Both the position numbers and the translations under genes were made by a program. From positions 170,481-234,480 of the forward strand of contig CAUEPS010000002.1 of NCBI GenBank assembly GCA_959019775.1: a stretch of 64,000 nucleotides of DNA, given 5' to 3'. A model generated the notes under the pieces. That model was not told the origin of the DNA. It ran no database searches and saw nothing but the letters and a program-made list of their open reading frames with translations. Below, piece after piece: positions 23,990-32,348 of the stretch (the stretch's first letter is position 1; each line of letters begins with the position of its first letter). Source of the DNA: an uncultured Collinsella sp. (GTDB lineage: Bacteria > Actinomycetota > Coriobacteriia > Coriobacteriales > Coriobacteriaceae).

Positions 23990-26900
23990 TTATGCCTCCT
24001 TAATGGGTGCCAGCGCCTGAGCCAGATCGGCAGACGTCAGCGGTCGCAGGGACACCTCAAAGCTGAAGCTCTCAAAACGGGTGCGATAGGAATCGAGCAC
24101 CTCGGAACCCCAAGAGTTCGAGCCAAGGCCGAGCAGCTGGTCGTTGATGTTGACCGTAACCGTGTCGCCCGGGACAAGATCGTAGACATGCTTGGCGTTA
24201 TCGATAGCCTCGCAGCTATAGGGCCATGCGGAGAACGAGAACGGATTGGAAGCGGCGTCGCTCGGACGCGTCACGACCAGACCGTCACCGTGGCTGGAGC
24301 GCAGGGCGACCCAGCGGGTACCCTCGCGGTTGGCGCAGTCCTGGGGCATAACGTAGGGCGTGAACATGTCGTCGACCGTAGTGCGGTAATGACCGACCGG
24401 GTTGGCGCGCAGCGAGTCCGGATAGTTCTCGCCCGGGCCGTGGCCATACCACTCGACGGCACGATCACAACTGGGAACCTCGAAGGAGATGCCGATGCGC
24501 GGGATAATGTCCGAATAGTCGCCGTAGGGCTCGCCGGAAACCTTGAGGTCGACGCGGCCACTCGGAAGCACGGTATAGACGAGCTCGACGCGCATGCCGA
24601 ACGCGCGGACGGGAGGAGCAATACGCTGGCTCACGGTAACGACGACCACATTGCCGTCCTGCTTCCAAGTAACCTTGCGGGTAGACGTCTGCATCACATC
24701 GATGAAGTTGTCCTTCCACAGGGAGTCATACTCTTGGGCGTGGTTGTCGACGAGCGGATGCCAAAAACCAACCTGGGGACCAGAGGCCATGACGTCGCGG
24801 CCGGATGCCTTCCACTCGCTCACGGTACCGTTGACCTTGCTGAAGGTCAGCTCGCCGTTGAGGGAGTGAATGTGGATCTCCTGCTCGGTCTCCTCGACCG
24901 TAAGCTCAGGACGAGCGGGGGCAGCGATGGCCGGCGCCGAATGGTTGGCGATGGCAAACTGGCTTGCACCCAGTTGGAACATCGGCTCGCACCAGACGTG
25001 AGCGGCCATGGTGTAGGCGCGCACGGTCAGCAGGGTCTCGCCTACCGCGGCCTCGTGAATCACTAGCGGAAGCTGGACGGACTCGCCGGGGGCAACCGCA
25101 CCGGGCATGAGCGTCTTGCGGCAGACCACGTCGCCGTCCACCAGGGTCTCCGCCGACAGGCAGACATCCTCAAGGGTGGTAAACCAACGCTTGTTGGTGA
25201 CGGTCAGCTCGCCCGCCTCGTCGTCGTAAGCCATGCGAACCGGGCAGATGACCTGACCATACTCAGTGAGGCCCGGGCTCGGCTGCTGCCAAGGGAACAC
25301 CATGCCATCGATGCAGAAGTTGCTGTTGTTGGGGTAATCGCCGTTGTCGCCGCCATACATGTCGTAGGCAACGCCGTCCTCGGTCACAGCAGCCAAACCG
25401 TGGTCGCACCATTCCCAAATAAACTGGCCTTGGATGCAATCCCAGCGATCGAAGACCTCCTGGTACTCGGACAGGCCTCCGGGACCATTACCCATGGAGT
25501 GGCCGTACTCGCAGTTGATGCGCGGCTTGGGGAACGGATGCTCGCCAAAGTCGTTCATCTGCGACACGCGGGAGTACATGGTGGAAATGACGTCGACGGT
25601 ATCGGCGTTGCGATCCTCCTCGTAGTGGACCGGACGACCGTCGAGCTCGTGAGCTTTGGCGTACATCGCGCGGATGTTGCAGCCATAGCCGCTCTCGTTG
25701 CCCATCGACCACATGATGATGCACGCGTGGTTGCGTTCCTGCATCACCAGGCGCTCAACACGGTCAACGTAAGCCGGCTCCCAGGCAGGGTCGTCGGTGA
25801 CCAGGGCGATATTGCCGATATTCTCGAAGCCGTGGCTCTCCATATCGGTCTCGGCGACCAGCATGATGCCGTACTCGTCGCACAGCTCGTAGAAGCGCGG
25901 ATCGTTGGCGTAGTGGGACGTGCGCACCGCGTTGATGTTGTGCTGCTTCATGAGCTCCAGGTCGCGGCGCATGCGCTCGAGACCCACGGCGCGGCCCTTG
26001 TGATCGTCGTGGTCGTGGCGGTTGACGCCATGCATCTTAAAGTAGGTGCCGTTAAGGTAGATATGATTGCCCTCGACCGTCACCTCGGCAAGGCCTTGGC
26101 GATGCGGAACGTACTCGCTGATCTCGTCGCCGTCGTAGACCTCAAGCGTAAGGTCATAGAGGAAGGGGTCCTCGGGGTTCCAGAAGTGGGCATCGGCAAC
26201 GCTGCACTCGGCATGGCCGTCGACGCACTCGCCCGTAGCGACCACATTCTGGCCATCGCTGAGCGTATACACGACGCGACTTGCGCCCTCGGCAACCGTA
26301 TCGAGCGTGATCAGAGCGGCATCGCCCTCGCGGTGCGTGCGGAACCTAAAGTCGACCAGGTGCGCGGCGGGACGCTGCATAAGGTACACATCGCGGAAGA
26401 TGCCCGAGGCCCACCACATGTCCTGATCCTCGATGTAGCTGCCATCGCTGTACTGCAGGACCTTGACCGCAAACAGGTTGTCGCCCTCGACGAGCGCGTC
26501 GGTCACGTCGAACTCGGCAGACAGGCGCGAACCCTTGGTCATGCCGATAAACTGGCCGTTGACGTACAGCTCGCCATAGCTCTCGATGCCGTCAAAGCGA
26601 ATGATCTCGCGAGCGCCGGCAGGAACGGCGGGAAGATTGACGATGCGCTGGTAGACGCCCGTGGGGTCGTCGGAGGGAACGAACGGCTGGTCCACCGGGA
26701 ACGGGAAACCCTCGTCGGTGTAGGCAAGGTTGCCATAGCCGTCCACCTGCCACAGGTGCGGAACCTCCACGTGATCCCACTCGGGCTTGTACGTGGAGAG
26801 TTCCTCGTTGGAGACGGCAGCGGGGCCCTCAAAGAGGCGGAACTGCCACGAGCCGGACAGCTGGACAAACCCGCGCGACAGCTCACGGCTGTACGTTGCA

Positions 26901-26998
26901 GCGAGATCGGCGGTCTCGTAGCCCATAAAGTACGCATGGGGTGCCAGGCGGTTCCTGTGGGTGAGCGCTTGGTTTTCCCAATCGTTAATGGCGTCCAT
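23990..26998 (-). CDS. ebgA: Glycoside hydrolase family 2 beta-galactosidase, large subunit (EbgA/LacZ type)
   Basis: This 1002-residue enzyme has the full GH2 layout: a sugar-binding jelly roll (residues about 50-220), an immunoglobulin-like domain, a TIM barrel with the acid/base Glu in MWSMGNESGYG and the nucleophile Glu in INCEYGHSMGN, then the C-terminal Bgal_small_N domain (QVGFWHPLVDN to the end). It hydrolyses lactose or related beta-galactosides in the cytoplasm. The paired EbgC gene points to the EbgA branch. No transporter lies next to it. The ATG follows AAGGAG. Control by the divergent LacI protein through three operators is inferred. Confidence 0.95.
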   Translation of the reverse strand: MDAINDWENQALTHRNRLAPHAYFMGYETADLAATYSRELSRGFVQLSGSWQFRLFEGPAAVSNEELSTYKPEWDHVEVPHLWQVDGYGNLAYTDEGFPFPVDQPFVPSDDPTGVYQRIVNLPAVPAGAREIIRFDGIESYGELYVNGQFIGMTKGSRLSAEFDVTDALVEGDNLFAVKVLQYSDGSYIEDQDMWWASGIFRDVYLMQRPAAHLVDFRFRTHREGDAALITLDTVAEGASRVVYTLSDGQNVVATGECVDGHAECSVADAHFWNPEDPFLYDLTLEVYDGDEISEYVPHRQGLAEVTVEGNHIYLNGTYFKMHGVNRHDHDDHKGRAVGLERMRRDLELMKQHNINAVRTSHYANDPRFYELCDEYGIMLVAETDMESHGFENIGNIALVTDDPAWEPAYVDRVERLVMQERNHACIIMWSMGNESGYGCNIRAMYAKAHELDGRPVHYEEDRNADTVDVISTMYSRVSQMNDFGEHPFPKPRINCEYGHSMGNGPGGLSEYQEVFDRWDCIQGQFIWEWCDHGLAAVTEDGVAYDMYGGDNGDYPNNSNFCIDGMVFPWQQPSPGLTEYGQVICPVRMAYDDEAGELTVTNKRWFTTLEDVCLSAETLVDGDVVCRKTLMPGAVAPGESVQLPLVIHEAAVGETLLTVRAYTMAAHVWCEPMFQLGASQFAIANHSAPAIAAPARPELTVEETEQEIHIHSLNGELTFSKVNGTVSEWKASGRDVMASGPQVGFWHPLVDNHAQEYDSLWKDNFIDVMQTSTRKVTWKQDGNVVVVTVSQRIAPPVRAFGMRVELVYTVLPSGRVDLKVSGEPYGDYSDIIPRIGISFEVPSCDRAVEWYGHGPGENYPDSLRANPVGHYRTTVDDMFTPYVMPQDCANREGTRWVALRSSHGDGLVVTRPSDAASNPFSFSAWPYSCEAIDNAKHVYDLVPGDTVTVNINDQLLGLGSNSWGSEVLDSYRTRFESFSFEVSLRPLTSADLAQALAPIKEA

Positions 26999-27030
26999 GG
27001 TGATGCTCCTTCGTCATCGTAGTGATTCTT

Positions 27031-27046
27031 GTGCAACCGGTTGTCC
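27031..27046. promoter_or_regulatory. LacI-family operator O1
   Basis: GTGCAACCGGTTGTCC, centred on the palindrome CAACCGGTTG, which is typical for LacI/GalR proteins. It lies 33 bases upstream of the beta-galactosidase start. Confidence 0.7.
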
Positions 27047-27072
27047 TTATCTTACGGGCGATGCAAAAAGCT

Positions 27073-27088
27073 GTGCAACCGGTTGTCC
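27073..27088. promoter_or_regulatory. LacI-family operator O2
   Basis: An identical 16-mer to O1, 42 bases farther from the beta-galactosidase gene (four helical turns), allowing looping or cooperative binding. Confidence 0.7.
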
Positions 27089-27117
27089 GCTGAACGGTCG
27101 ATTTGACCGGGTTAACG

Positions 27118-27133
27118 GTGCAACCGGTTGTAC
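27118..27133. promoter_or_regulatory. LacI-family operator O3
   Basis: GTGCAACCGGTTGTAC, 45 bases beyond O2 and the most symmetrical of the three. It lies 243 bases upstream of the lacI-type gene. Confidence 0.68.
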
Positions 27134-27375
27134 AACCGCGACACTTATGTCACCCTGAGTATCGAAACACAGCACAAGACATCGTTCTTAAGCTCGTAGG
27201 CAACCGCCACGCCCGCAGATATCTCCCCCCATACGAGGTGTATTCGATTGCGGCTTGGTTGCAAAACGACGCCGGTCACCGGATATCATGAACGCTGTTC
27301 AGACGCACTATAGTAAGCTGTATCCGCACCAGCCCGTATCAGTGACAACATCGACCGCATTTTCCAGGAGACGCC

Positions 27376-28392
27376 ATGACCCAACCAGTTCGCACCGCAC
27401 CTACGCTTGCCGAGGTTGCCGCAGCTGCCGGCGTGTCGCGCTCCACGGCATCGCGCGCTCTCAACGATTCGCCCCGCATTAGCGAGGAAACCAAAAAGCG
27501 CGTCCGCGCGGCGGCCAAGGAAGTCAATTTTGTCCCCAACGCTCGTGGCCGAGCGCTCGCTGTCGGGCGCACGGAAATCATCGCCGTGCTCGTGACCGAG
27601 CCCCTGAGTGAGCTCTTCAGCGACCCCACCTATAGCGAGTTTTTGAGCGGCATTACCGAGGAACTGTCGGAGTCGTCCTATCTGCCCGTTATCTTGCAGG
27701 CGTCTTCTACGCATGAGCGCAACCGCGCACGCGAGCACTTTGAGCGCCGCTCGTTCGACGCCGTGATCGACGTCTCCCCCTACAAGGGCAGCGAGCTGCT
27801 CGAGGTGCTGCGCGAGCTGGGCGTACCTACCGTGTTGTGCGGCCAGCTCGAGGGCCACCCCTATCGCGATGTGTTCTCGACGGTCTACTCTGACGACGAA
27901 GAGGGCGGACGCTTTGCAGCGCTCGCTATGAAGGAGCGAGGGCGCAAAGATATCGTCGCCGTGTTGGGACCGCAAGACAACCCCGCCGTTGTCGACCGCC
28001 TGCGCGGCTACCGCGCCGTCTTGGGCGAAGACCTCCCAGACGCAAACGTTATCTATACCGGCTGGAACAACGGAGACGGCTATCAGGCCATGCACCAGAT
28101 CCTCGCGCGCGAGATTGCTTTCGATGGCGTGCTCTGCGGATCGGACCGTATCGCGGCTGGCGTCATCACCGCACTCAACGAGGCAGGCCTATCCGTTCCG
28201 GCGGATATTTCCGTCGTCGGCTTCGACGATCACGAGATTGCGACGCGCTGCGTCCCCGCGCTCACGACCGTCCGCCAGCCCCTGCGCGAAGAAGGCCACA
28301 TGGCCGCCAACATTGCGCTCGACATGATCAAGGGTGCCGAGCCCACCACCTCCGTGATGCACTTGCAGCTGATCCAGAGAGACTCGCTATAA
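27376..28392 (+). CDS. LacI family repressor of the beta-galactosidase operon
   Basis: This 338-residue protein has an N-terminal helix-turn-helix (LAEVAAAAGVSRSTASRALNDSPRIS), hinge (VNFVPNARGRALAVGRTEIIAV) and sugar-binding core (DAVIDVSPYKG, GFDDHEIATRCVPALTTVRQP). The ATG follows AGGAG. It is divergent from ebgA-ebgC with three CAACCGGTTG operators between, so a galactoside-responsive repressor is the natural reading. Target and inducer are inferred from position. Confidence 0.9.
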   Translation: MTQPVRTAPTLAEVAAAAGVSRSTASRALNDSPRISEETKKRVRAAAKEVNFVPNARGRALAVGRTEIIAVLVTEPLSELFSDPTYSEFLSGITEELSESSYLPVILQASSTHERNRAREHFERRSFDAVIDVSPYKGSELLEVLRELGVPTVLCGQLEGHPYRDVFSTVYSDDEEGGRFAALAMKERGRKDIVAVLGPQDNPAVVDRLRGYRAVLGEDLPDANVIYTGWNNGDGYQAMHQILAREIAFDGVLCGSDRIAAGVITALNEAGLSVPADISVVGFDDHEIATRCVPALTTVRQPLREEGHMAANIALDMIKGAEPTTSVMHLQLIQRDSL

Positions 28393-28398
28393 GAAATT

Positions 28399-28661
28399 GG
28401 GGCAGGCTTTCCGCCAGACAGTTGTTACGGAAAGCCTGCCCCGTTTTGAGTGCTCATTCTGGGGCACAGTTTCCGTTAGACAGCTCAACCGGAAACTGTG
28501 CCCCATTATTTTGCCGAATTCTGGGTCGCGCTTTCCCAGAGGACCCCCTTTGGGAAAGCGCGACCCGCTCTGAACGCAAATTCCGGGTTTCAGTTTCCGC
28601 GGAACGACCCTAGCGGAAAGCTCATCCCATTCCAGGCGCAGATTCCGGGACGCACTTTCCG
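28399..28661. repeat. Tandem hairpin array, exact 62-bp period
   Basis: Five units start at 28399, 28461, 28523, 28585 and 28647. Units 1-3 are perfect hairpins of 15-bp arm, 14-nt loop, 15-bp arm, followed by an 18-nt spacer. Left arms are GGGGCAGGCTTTCCG, GGGGCACAGTTTCCG and GGGTCGCGCTTTCCC, each with an exactly complementary right arm. Unit 4 keeps the geometry but its middle no longer pairs, and unit 5 has only the left arm. Stem centres differ but covary. The first unit is followed by TTTT and could also end the lacI transcript. Confidence 0.8.
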
Positions 28662-28705
28662 CGACGCCCGGTCACCCCATGTCCTCACAATCTCGGCGCA
28701 TAAAA

Positions 28706-28736
28706 AACGAGGGAAGGCACACGTCCTTCCCTCGTT
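28706..28736 (-). terminator. Terminator of aspS
   Basis: AACGAGGGAAGG (28706-28717) pairs with CCTTCCCTCGTT (28725-28736), and TTTT follows on the minus strand. Confidence 0.85.
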
Positions 28737-28759
28737 GCAAGCAATATGTAGCCGCTTGC

Positions 28760-30547
28760 CTACATCAGGCGCAGGCTGACGTCCTTGAGCTGGGCGCCGG
28801 AAACGGCACTCGGAGCACCCGACATAAGGTCGGAGCCACTGGCCGTCTTGGGGAACGCCATGACGTCGCGGATGGAGTCGGAACCGGTGAGCAGCATGCA
28901 CACGCGGTCCAGACCCAGAGCGAAACCGCCCATCGGGGGCGCACCAAACTTGAGGGCCTCCATGAGGAAGCCAAACTGAGACTCGGCGCGCTCCTCGGTA
29001 AAGCCCAGGAGCTTGAGCATGGACATCTGCATCTCGGCGTTGTGGATACGCATACCGCCGCCGCCGGCCTCAAAGCCGTCCATGACAAAGTCGTAGGTGC
29101 AAGAACCGGCTGCCAACGGGTCGGCCTCGATCTTGGCGATGTCGGTCTCGGTCGGCAGGGTAAAGGGCTGGTGCTCGGCTGCATAGGCCTTGCGGTCCTC
29201 ATCCCAGTGGAACAGCGGGAAGTTGACGACCCACAGGAAGTCGTGGCCCTCGCGCTTGATCTCAAGCGCGTTGGCCATGTGGGAACGCATGCCGCCCAGG
29301 ATCTCGTCGGAAAGCAGGCGCGGGCCGGCGGCGAACATCACAAGGTCGCCGGGCTCGACATCCATGCGCTCGCGCAGAGCCGCCATCTCCTCGTCCGAGA
29401 AGAACTTGACGATGGGGCTGTTGATGGAGCCGTCCTCGCGGAAAGCGATCCACGCCAGACCCTTGGCGCCAAACGTGGAGGCCACGCCGGCAAGCTTATC
29501 GATCTTGGCACGTGCCCAGGCACCGGCGCCCTTGGCGTTGATGGCCTTGACGACAGAGCCCTCCTCATTTGCGGCGGTCGCAAAGACCTTGAACTTGGAG
29601 TTGGCAAAGATGTCGGTCAGGTCGACCAGGTGCATGCCATAGCGGGTATCGGGCTTGTCGGAGCCATAGGTGTCCATGGCATCCCAGTAGTTCATGCGAC
29701 GCAGCGGCGTGGGCATCTCGACACCCATGCGACCGAAGGCATCGGCAAGAACCTCTTCGAGCGCGCTCATGACATCGTTCTGGTCCACGAAGGACATCTC
29801 GATATCGACCTGGGTGAACTCGGGCTGACGGTCGGCACGCAGGTCCTCGTCGCGGAAGCACTTGGCAACCTGGTAGTAGCGCTCGACGCCACCGACCATG
29901 AGCAGCTGCTTCAGAAGCTGCGGGGACTGCGGCAGGGCGTAGAAGTTGCCCGGCTGGATGCGGCTGGGGACGATGAAGTCGCGGGCGCCCTCGGGCGTGG
30001 ACTTGAACAGGGAGGGCGTCTCGACCTCCATGAACTCACGGTTGTGCAGCGCCTCACGAATGGCAAAGGTAAAGTCGGAACGCAGCTTGAGGTTGGCCAT
30101 CATCTCGGGACGACGAAGGTCCAGATAGCGATAGCGCAGACGGGTGTCCTCGCTGGTCTCGATGCCGTCCTCGATCTGGAACGGCGGGGTGACGGACGTG
30201 TTGAGCACCTCGGCGTGGTCGGTCAGGACCTCGATCTCGCCGGTCGCGAGCTTGGTGTTGGTGGTCTCCTCGCCACGAGCGCGCACGACGCCGTGAATCT
30301 TGATGGGCCACTCGGGACGCATGGTCTCGGCGATCTTAAAGGCATCGCCGTCGGAGTGCTCGGGGTCGAAGGTGAGCTGCGTGATGCCCTCGCGGTCGCG
30401 AAGGTCGCAGAAGATAAGGCCGCCGTGGTCGCGGCGACGGCTCACCCAACCGGTGAGGGTGACCTCTTCGCCCACGTTCTCGAAGCGAAGCTCGCCGCAG
30501 GTACGGGTGTGCATGGAATGCTCGTCAATGGGACGGGTCTGGCTCAT
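28760..30547 (-). CDS. aspS: Aspartyl-tRNA synthetase
   Basis: This 595-residue class II synthetase is of bacterial type: an N-terminal OB anticodon-binding domain (VTLTGWVSRRRDHGGLIFCDLRDR), motif 2 (FRDEDLRADRQPEFTQVD), the bacterial GAD insertion in the middle and motif 3 (GFALGLDRVCMLL). It charges tRNA-Asp (or both tRNA-Asp and tRNA-Asn if non-discriminating, which cannot be told here). The ATG follows AAAGGAGGATC. Transcribed alone, ended by a clear terminator. Confidence 0.97.
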   Translation of the reverse strand: MSQTRPIDEHSMHTRTCGELRFENVGEEVTLTGWVSRRRDHGGLIFCDLRDREGITQLTFDPEHSDGDAFKIAETMRPEWPIKIHGVVRARGEETTNTKLATGEIEVLTDHAEVLNTSVTPPFQIEDGIETSEDTRLRYRYLDLRRPEMMANLKLRSDFTFAIREALHNREFMEVETPSLFKSTPEGARDFIVPSRIQPGNFYALPQSPQLLKQLLMVGGVERYYQVAKCFRDEDLRADRQPEFTQVDIEMSFVDQNDVMSALEEVLADAFGRMGVEMPTPLRRMNYWDAMDTYGSDKPDTRYGMHLVDLTDIFANSKFKVFATAANEEGSVVKAINAKGAGAWARAKIDKLAGVASTFGAKGLAWIAFREDGSINSPIVKFFSDEEMAALRERMDVEPGDLVMFAAGPRLLSDEILGGMRSHMANALEIKREGHDFLWVVNFPLFHWDEDRKAYAAEHQPFTLPTETDIAKIEADPLAAGSCTYDFVMDGFEAGGGGMRIHNAEMQMSMLKLLGFTEERAESQFGFLMEALKFGAPPMGGFALGLDRVCMLLTGSDSIRDVMAFPKTASGSDLMSGAPSAVSGAQLKDVSLRLM

Positions 30548-30803
30548 ACCAGTGATCCTCCTTTATGGATCTGTGCCGCCCCGTGTCGTTCCGGGCGGCG
30601 TCGTACAGATTTGCCCGGCCTGCGTAAACCGCGCAGCCAGACATGGCGTTCTATCTTATCGCACCTGTGTCGATGCGCCACGGAAAAGTAGCTCCTGCCC
30701 AAAGACTTGACGGAGACGAAACAATTGATGCGCCGTGGCCGTCGCCAAGGCGCGCCGCGTGCGACAATGTGCCCCAATACAACTGCACTCGGAAAGGCCC
30801 CTC

Positions 30804-31439
30804 ATGACCGCACGCCTCATCGTTATGGATATCGACTCCACGCTCATCAACCAGGAGGTCATCGACCTGTTGGGCGAGGAGGCCGGCGTAGGCGAGCAAG
30901 TGGCGAAGATCACCGAGCGCACCATGCGCGGCGAGCTCGACTTTAAGCAGGCGCTCGAGGAACGCGTGGGGCTGCTTGCCGGCTTGGACGAGAGCGTGTT
31001 CGAGCGCACCTTTGAGCGCGTGACGTTTACCCCCGGCGCGCTGGAGCTTGTGCGCTCGGCGCACAGCAAGGGCTGGAAGGTCGGCGTGGTAAGCGGCGGC
31101 TTTCACGAGGTCGCCGATAAGATCGTGGCCGCCGCGGGCATCGACTTTTGCCTCGCTAACCGCCTGGAAGTCGTGGACGGCAAGCTCACCGGCAAGCTGG
31201 CGGCAGACATCGTGACCAAGGAGTCCAAGCTCATCCAGCTGCTGGATTGGGCGGTTGAGTGCGGTGTCGACATGGCCCACACCGTCGCGATCGGCGACGG
31301 CGCCAACGACATCCCCATGATTCAGGCCGCGGGCACTGGCATCGCGTTTTGCGCCAAGCCCAAAACGCGCGAAGCCGCCCCGTTTGCCATCGACGAGCGC
31401 AACCTGATGCTCGCCATGGACATCATCCTGCGCGACTAG
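30804..31439 (+). CDS. serB: Phosphoserine phosphatase SerB
   Basis: This 211-residue HAD-superfamily enzyme performs the last step of serine synthesis. Visible motifs are the nucleophile DxDxT (VMDIDSTLI, Asp 9), motif II VVSGGFHEV, Lys in VTKESK and motif IV GDGANDIPM. The ATG at 30804 follows GGAAAGG and gives the standard N-terminus; the 23-codon upstream extension is rejected. There is no fused ACT domain. Confidence 0.93.
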   Translation: MTARLIVMDIDSTLINQEVIDLLGEEAGVGEQVAKITERTMRGELDFKQALEERVGLLAGLDESVFERTFERVTFTPGALELVRSAHSKGWKVGVVSGGFHEVADKIVAAAGIDFCLANRLEVVDGKLTGKLAADIVTKESKLIQLLDWAVECGVDMAHTVAIGDGANDIPMIQAAGTGIAFCAKPKTREAAPFAIDERNLMLAMDIILRD

Positions 31440-31463
31440 TCAGTTTGCCTCACAACTTCATCT

Positions 31464-31511
31464 AATCTGACATGTCAGATTTCCGAACAATTATGCTCTA
31501 ATGTTCGGAAA
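31464..31511 (+). promoter_or_regulatory. Promoter and double operator of the larBC-tetR operon
   Basis: An 18-bp perfect palindrome AATCTGACATGTCAGATT (31464-31481) is followed by TTTCCGAACA (31480-31489), inverted exactly as TGTTCGGAAA (31502-31511). TGACAT (31468-31473) and TATGCT (31492-31497), 18 bases apart, can be -35 and -10 elements, so both palindromes overlap the promoter. The TetR-type gene in the same operon is the likely regulator of at least one. Confidence 0.55.
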
Positions 31512-31555
31512 CAACCCTTCGCGTGCTAAACTTTTCTGCGTCGAAGGGAACTTAT

Positions 31556-32338
31556 ATGGACAAACGAGATCTTGAGCAATTGCTAAGTGACGTGGCAGAC
31601 GGAAGCATTATGCCGGCCGATGCCCTCACGCGCATCCAGACGGCGCCAACCGCCGATCTGGGTTTTGCGCAGCTCGATCTTTCACGCGGGGTACGCCAGG
31701 GAGCCGGCGAGGTTGTCTACGGTGCCGGTAAAACCGCCGAGCAGATTGGCGCCATTATCGAGGCGCTGCGCGATGCCGGCCAGGAGCGCATCCTGGTCAC
31801 GCGCCTGGACAGCGAAAAAGCGGCCCGTACCTCGGAGCTCCTCGACAACGGCATCGACCTGGGATATGTCCCGGACGCACAGCTCGCCCTCGTGGGCGGC
31901 AAGCCCTCCCCTACCGGCAACGGACGCATCGTCGTCGCCTGCGCCGGCACGAGCGACCTGCCCGTCGCCGAAGAGGCGGCACTGACGGCCGAGTTCTATG
32001 GCAACGAGGTCGACCGCCTCTACGACGTAGGTGTTGCCGGCCTGCACCGCCTGCTCGCGCATGCCGAGGAACTTGCACAGGCGCAGGTGGTCATCGCCAT
32101 CGCCGGCATGGAGGGCGCGTTGGCGAGCGTTGTCGGCGGCCTGGTGAGCTGTCCGGTCATCGCCGTTCCCACCAGCGTGGGCTACGGCGCAAGTTTTGGT
32201 GGTGTAGCCGCACTGCTCGCCATGCTCAACTCCTGTGCCAGCGGCGTATCGGTCGTCAATATCGACAACGGCTTTGGTGCCGCCTACCAGGCAAGTCTTA
32301 TCAATCATCTGAGCGCCGGCACACCCCGCGCCCGCTAA
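31556..32338 (+). CDS. larB: Nickel pincer cofactor biosynthesis protein LarB
   Basis: LarB is a PurE-like carboxylase/hydrolase that converts nicotinic acid adenine dinucleotide to pyridinium-3,5-biscarboxylic acid mononucleotide, the first step of the nickel pincer cofactor of lactate racemase. The 260-residue protein shows the conserved N-terminal part (LDLSRGVRQGAGEVVYGAGKT) and PurE-like core (VVACAGTSDLPVAEEA, PVIAVPTSVGYGASFGG). The ATG at 31556 follows AAGGGAA. larC starts 10 bases downstream. Confidence 0.94.
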   Translation: MDKRDLEQLLSDVADGSIMPADALTRIQTAPTADLGFAQLDLSRGVRQGAGEVVYGAGKTAEQIGAIIEALRDAGQERILVTRLDSEKAARTSELLDNGIDLGYVPDAQLALVGGKPSPTGNGRIVVACAGTSDLPVAEEAALTAEFYGNEVDRLYDVGVAGLHRLLAHAEELAQAQVVIAIAGMEGALASVVGGLVSCPVIAVPTSVGYGASFGGVAALLAMLNSCASGVSVVNIDNGFGAAYQASLINHLSAGTPRAR

Positions 32339-32348
32339 GGAGCATTCC

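Noticed and set aside
28399..28661. CRISPR array
   Set aside because: The period is regular, but the varying part is within a self-complementary stem and the repeated part is short and palindromic. No cas genes are present. Spacers are 18 nt and share their last bases.
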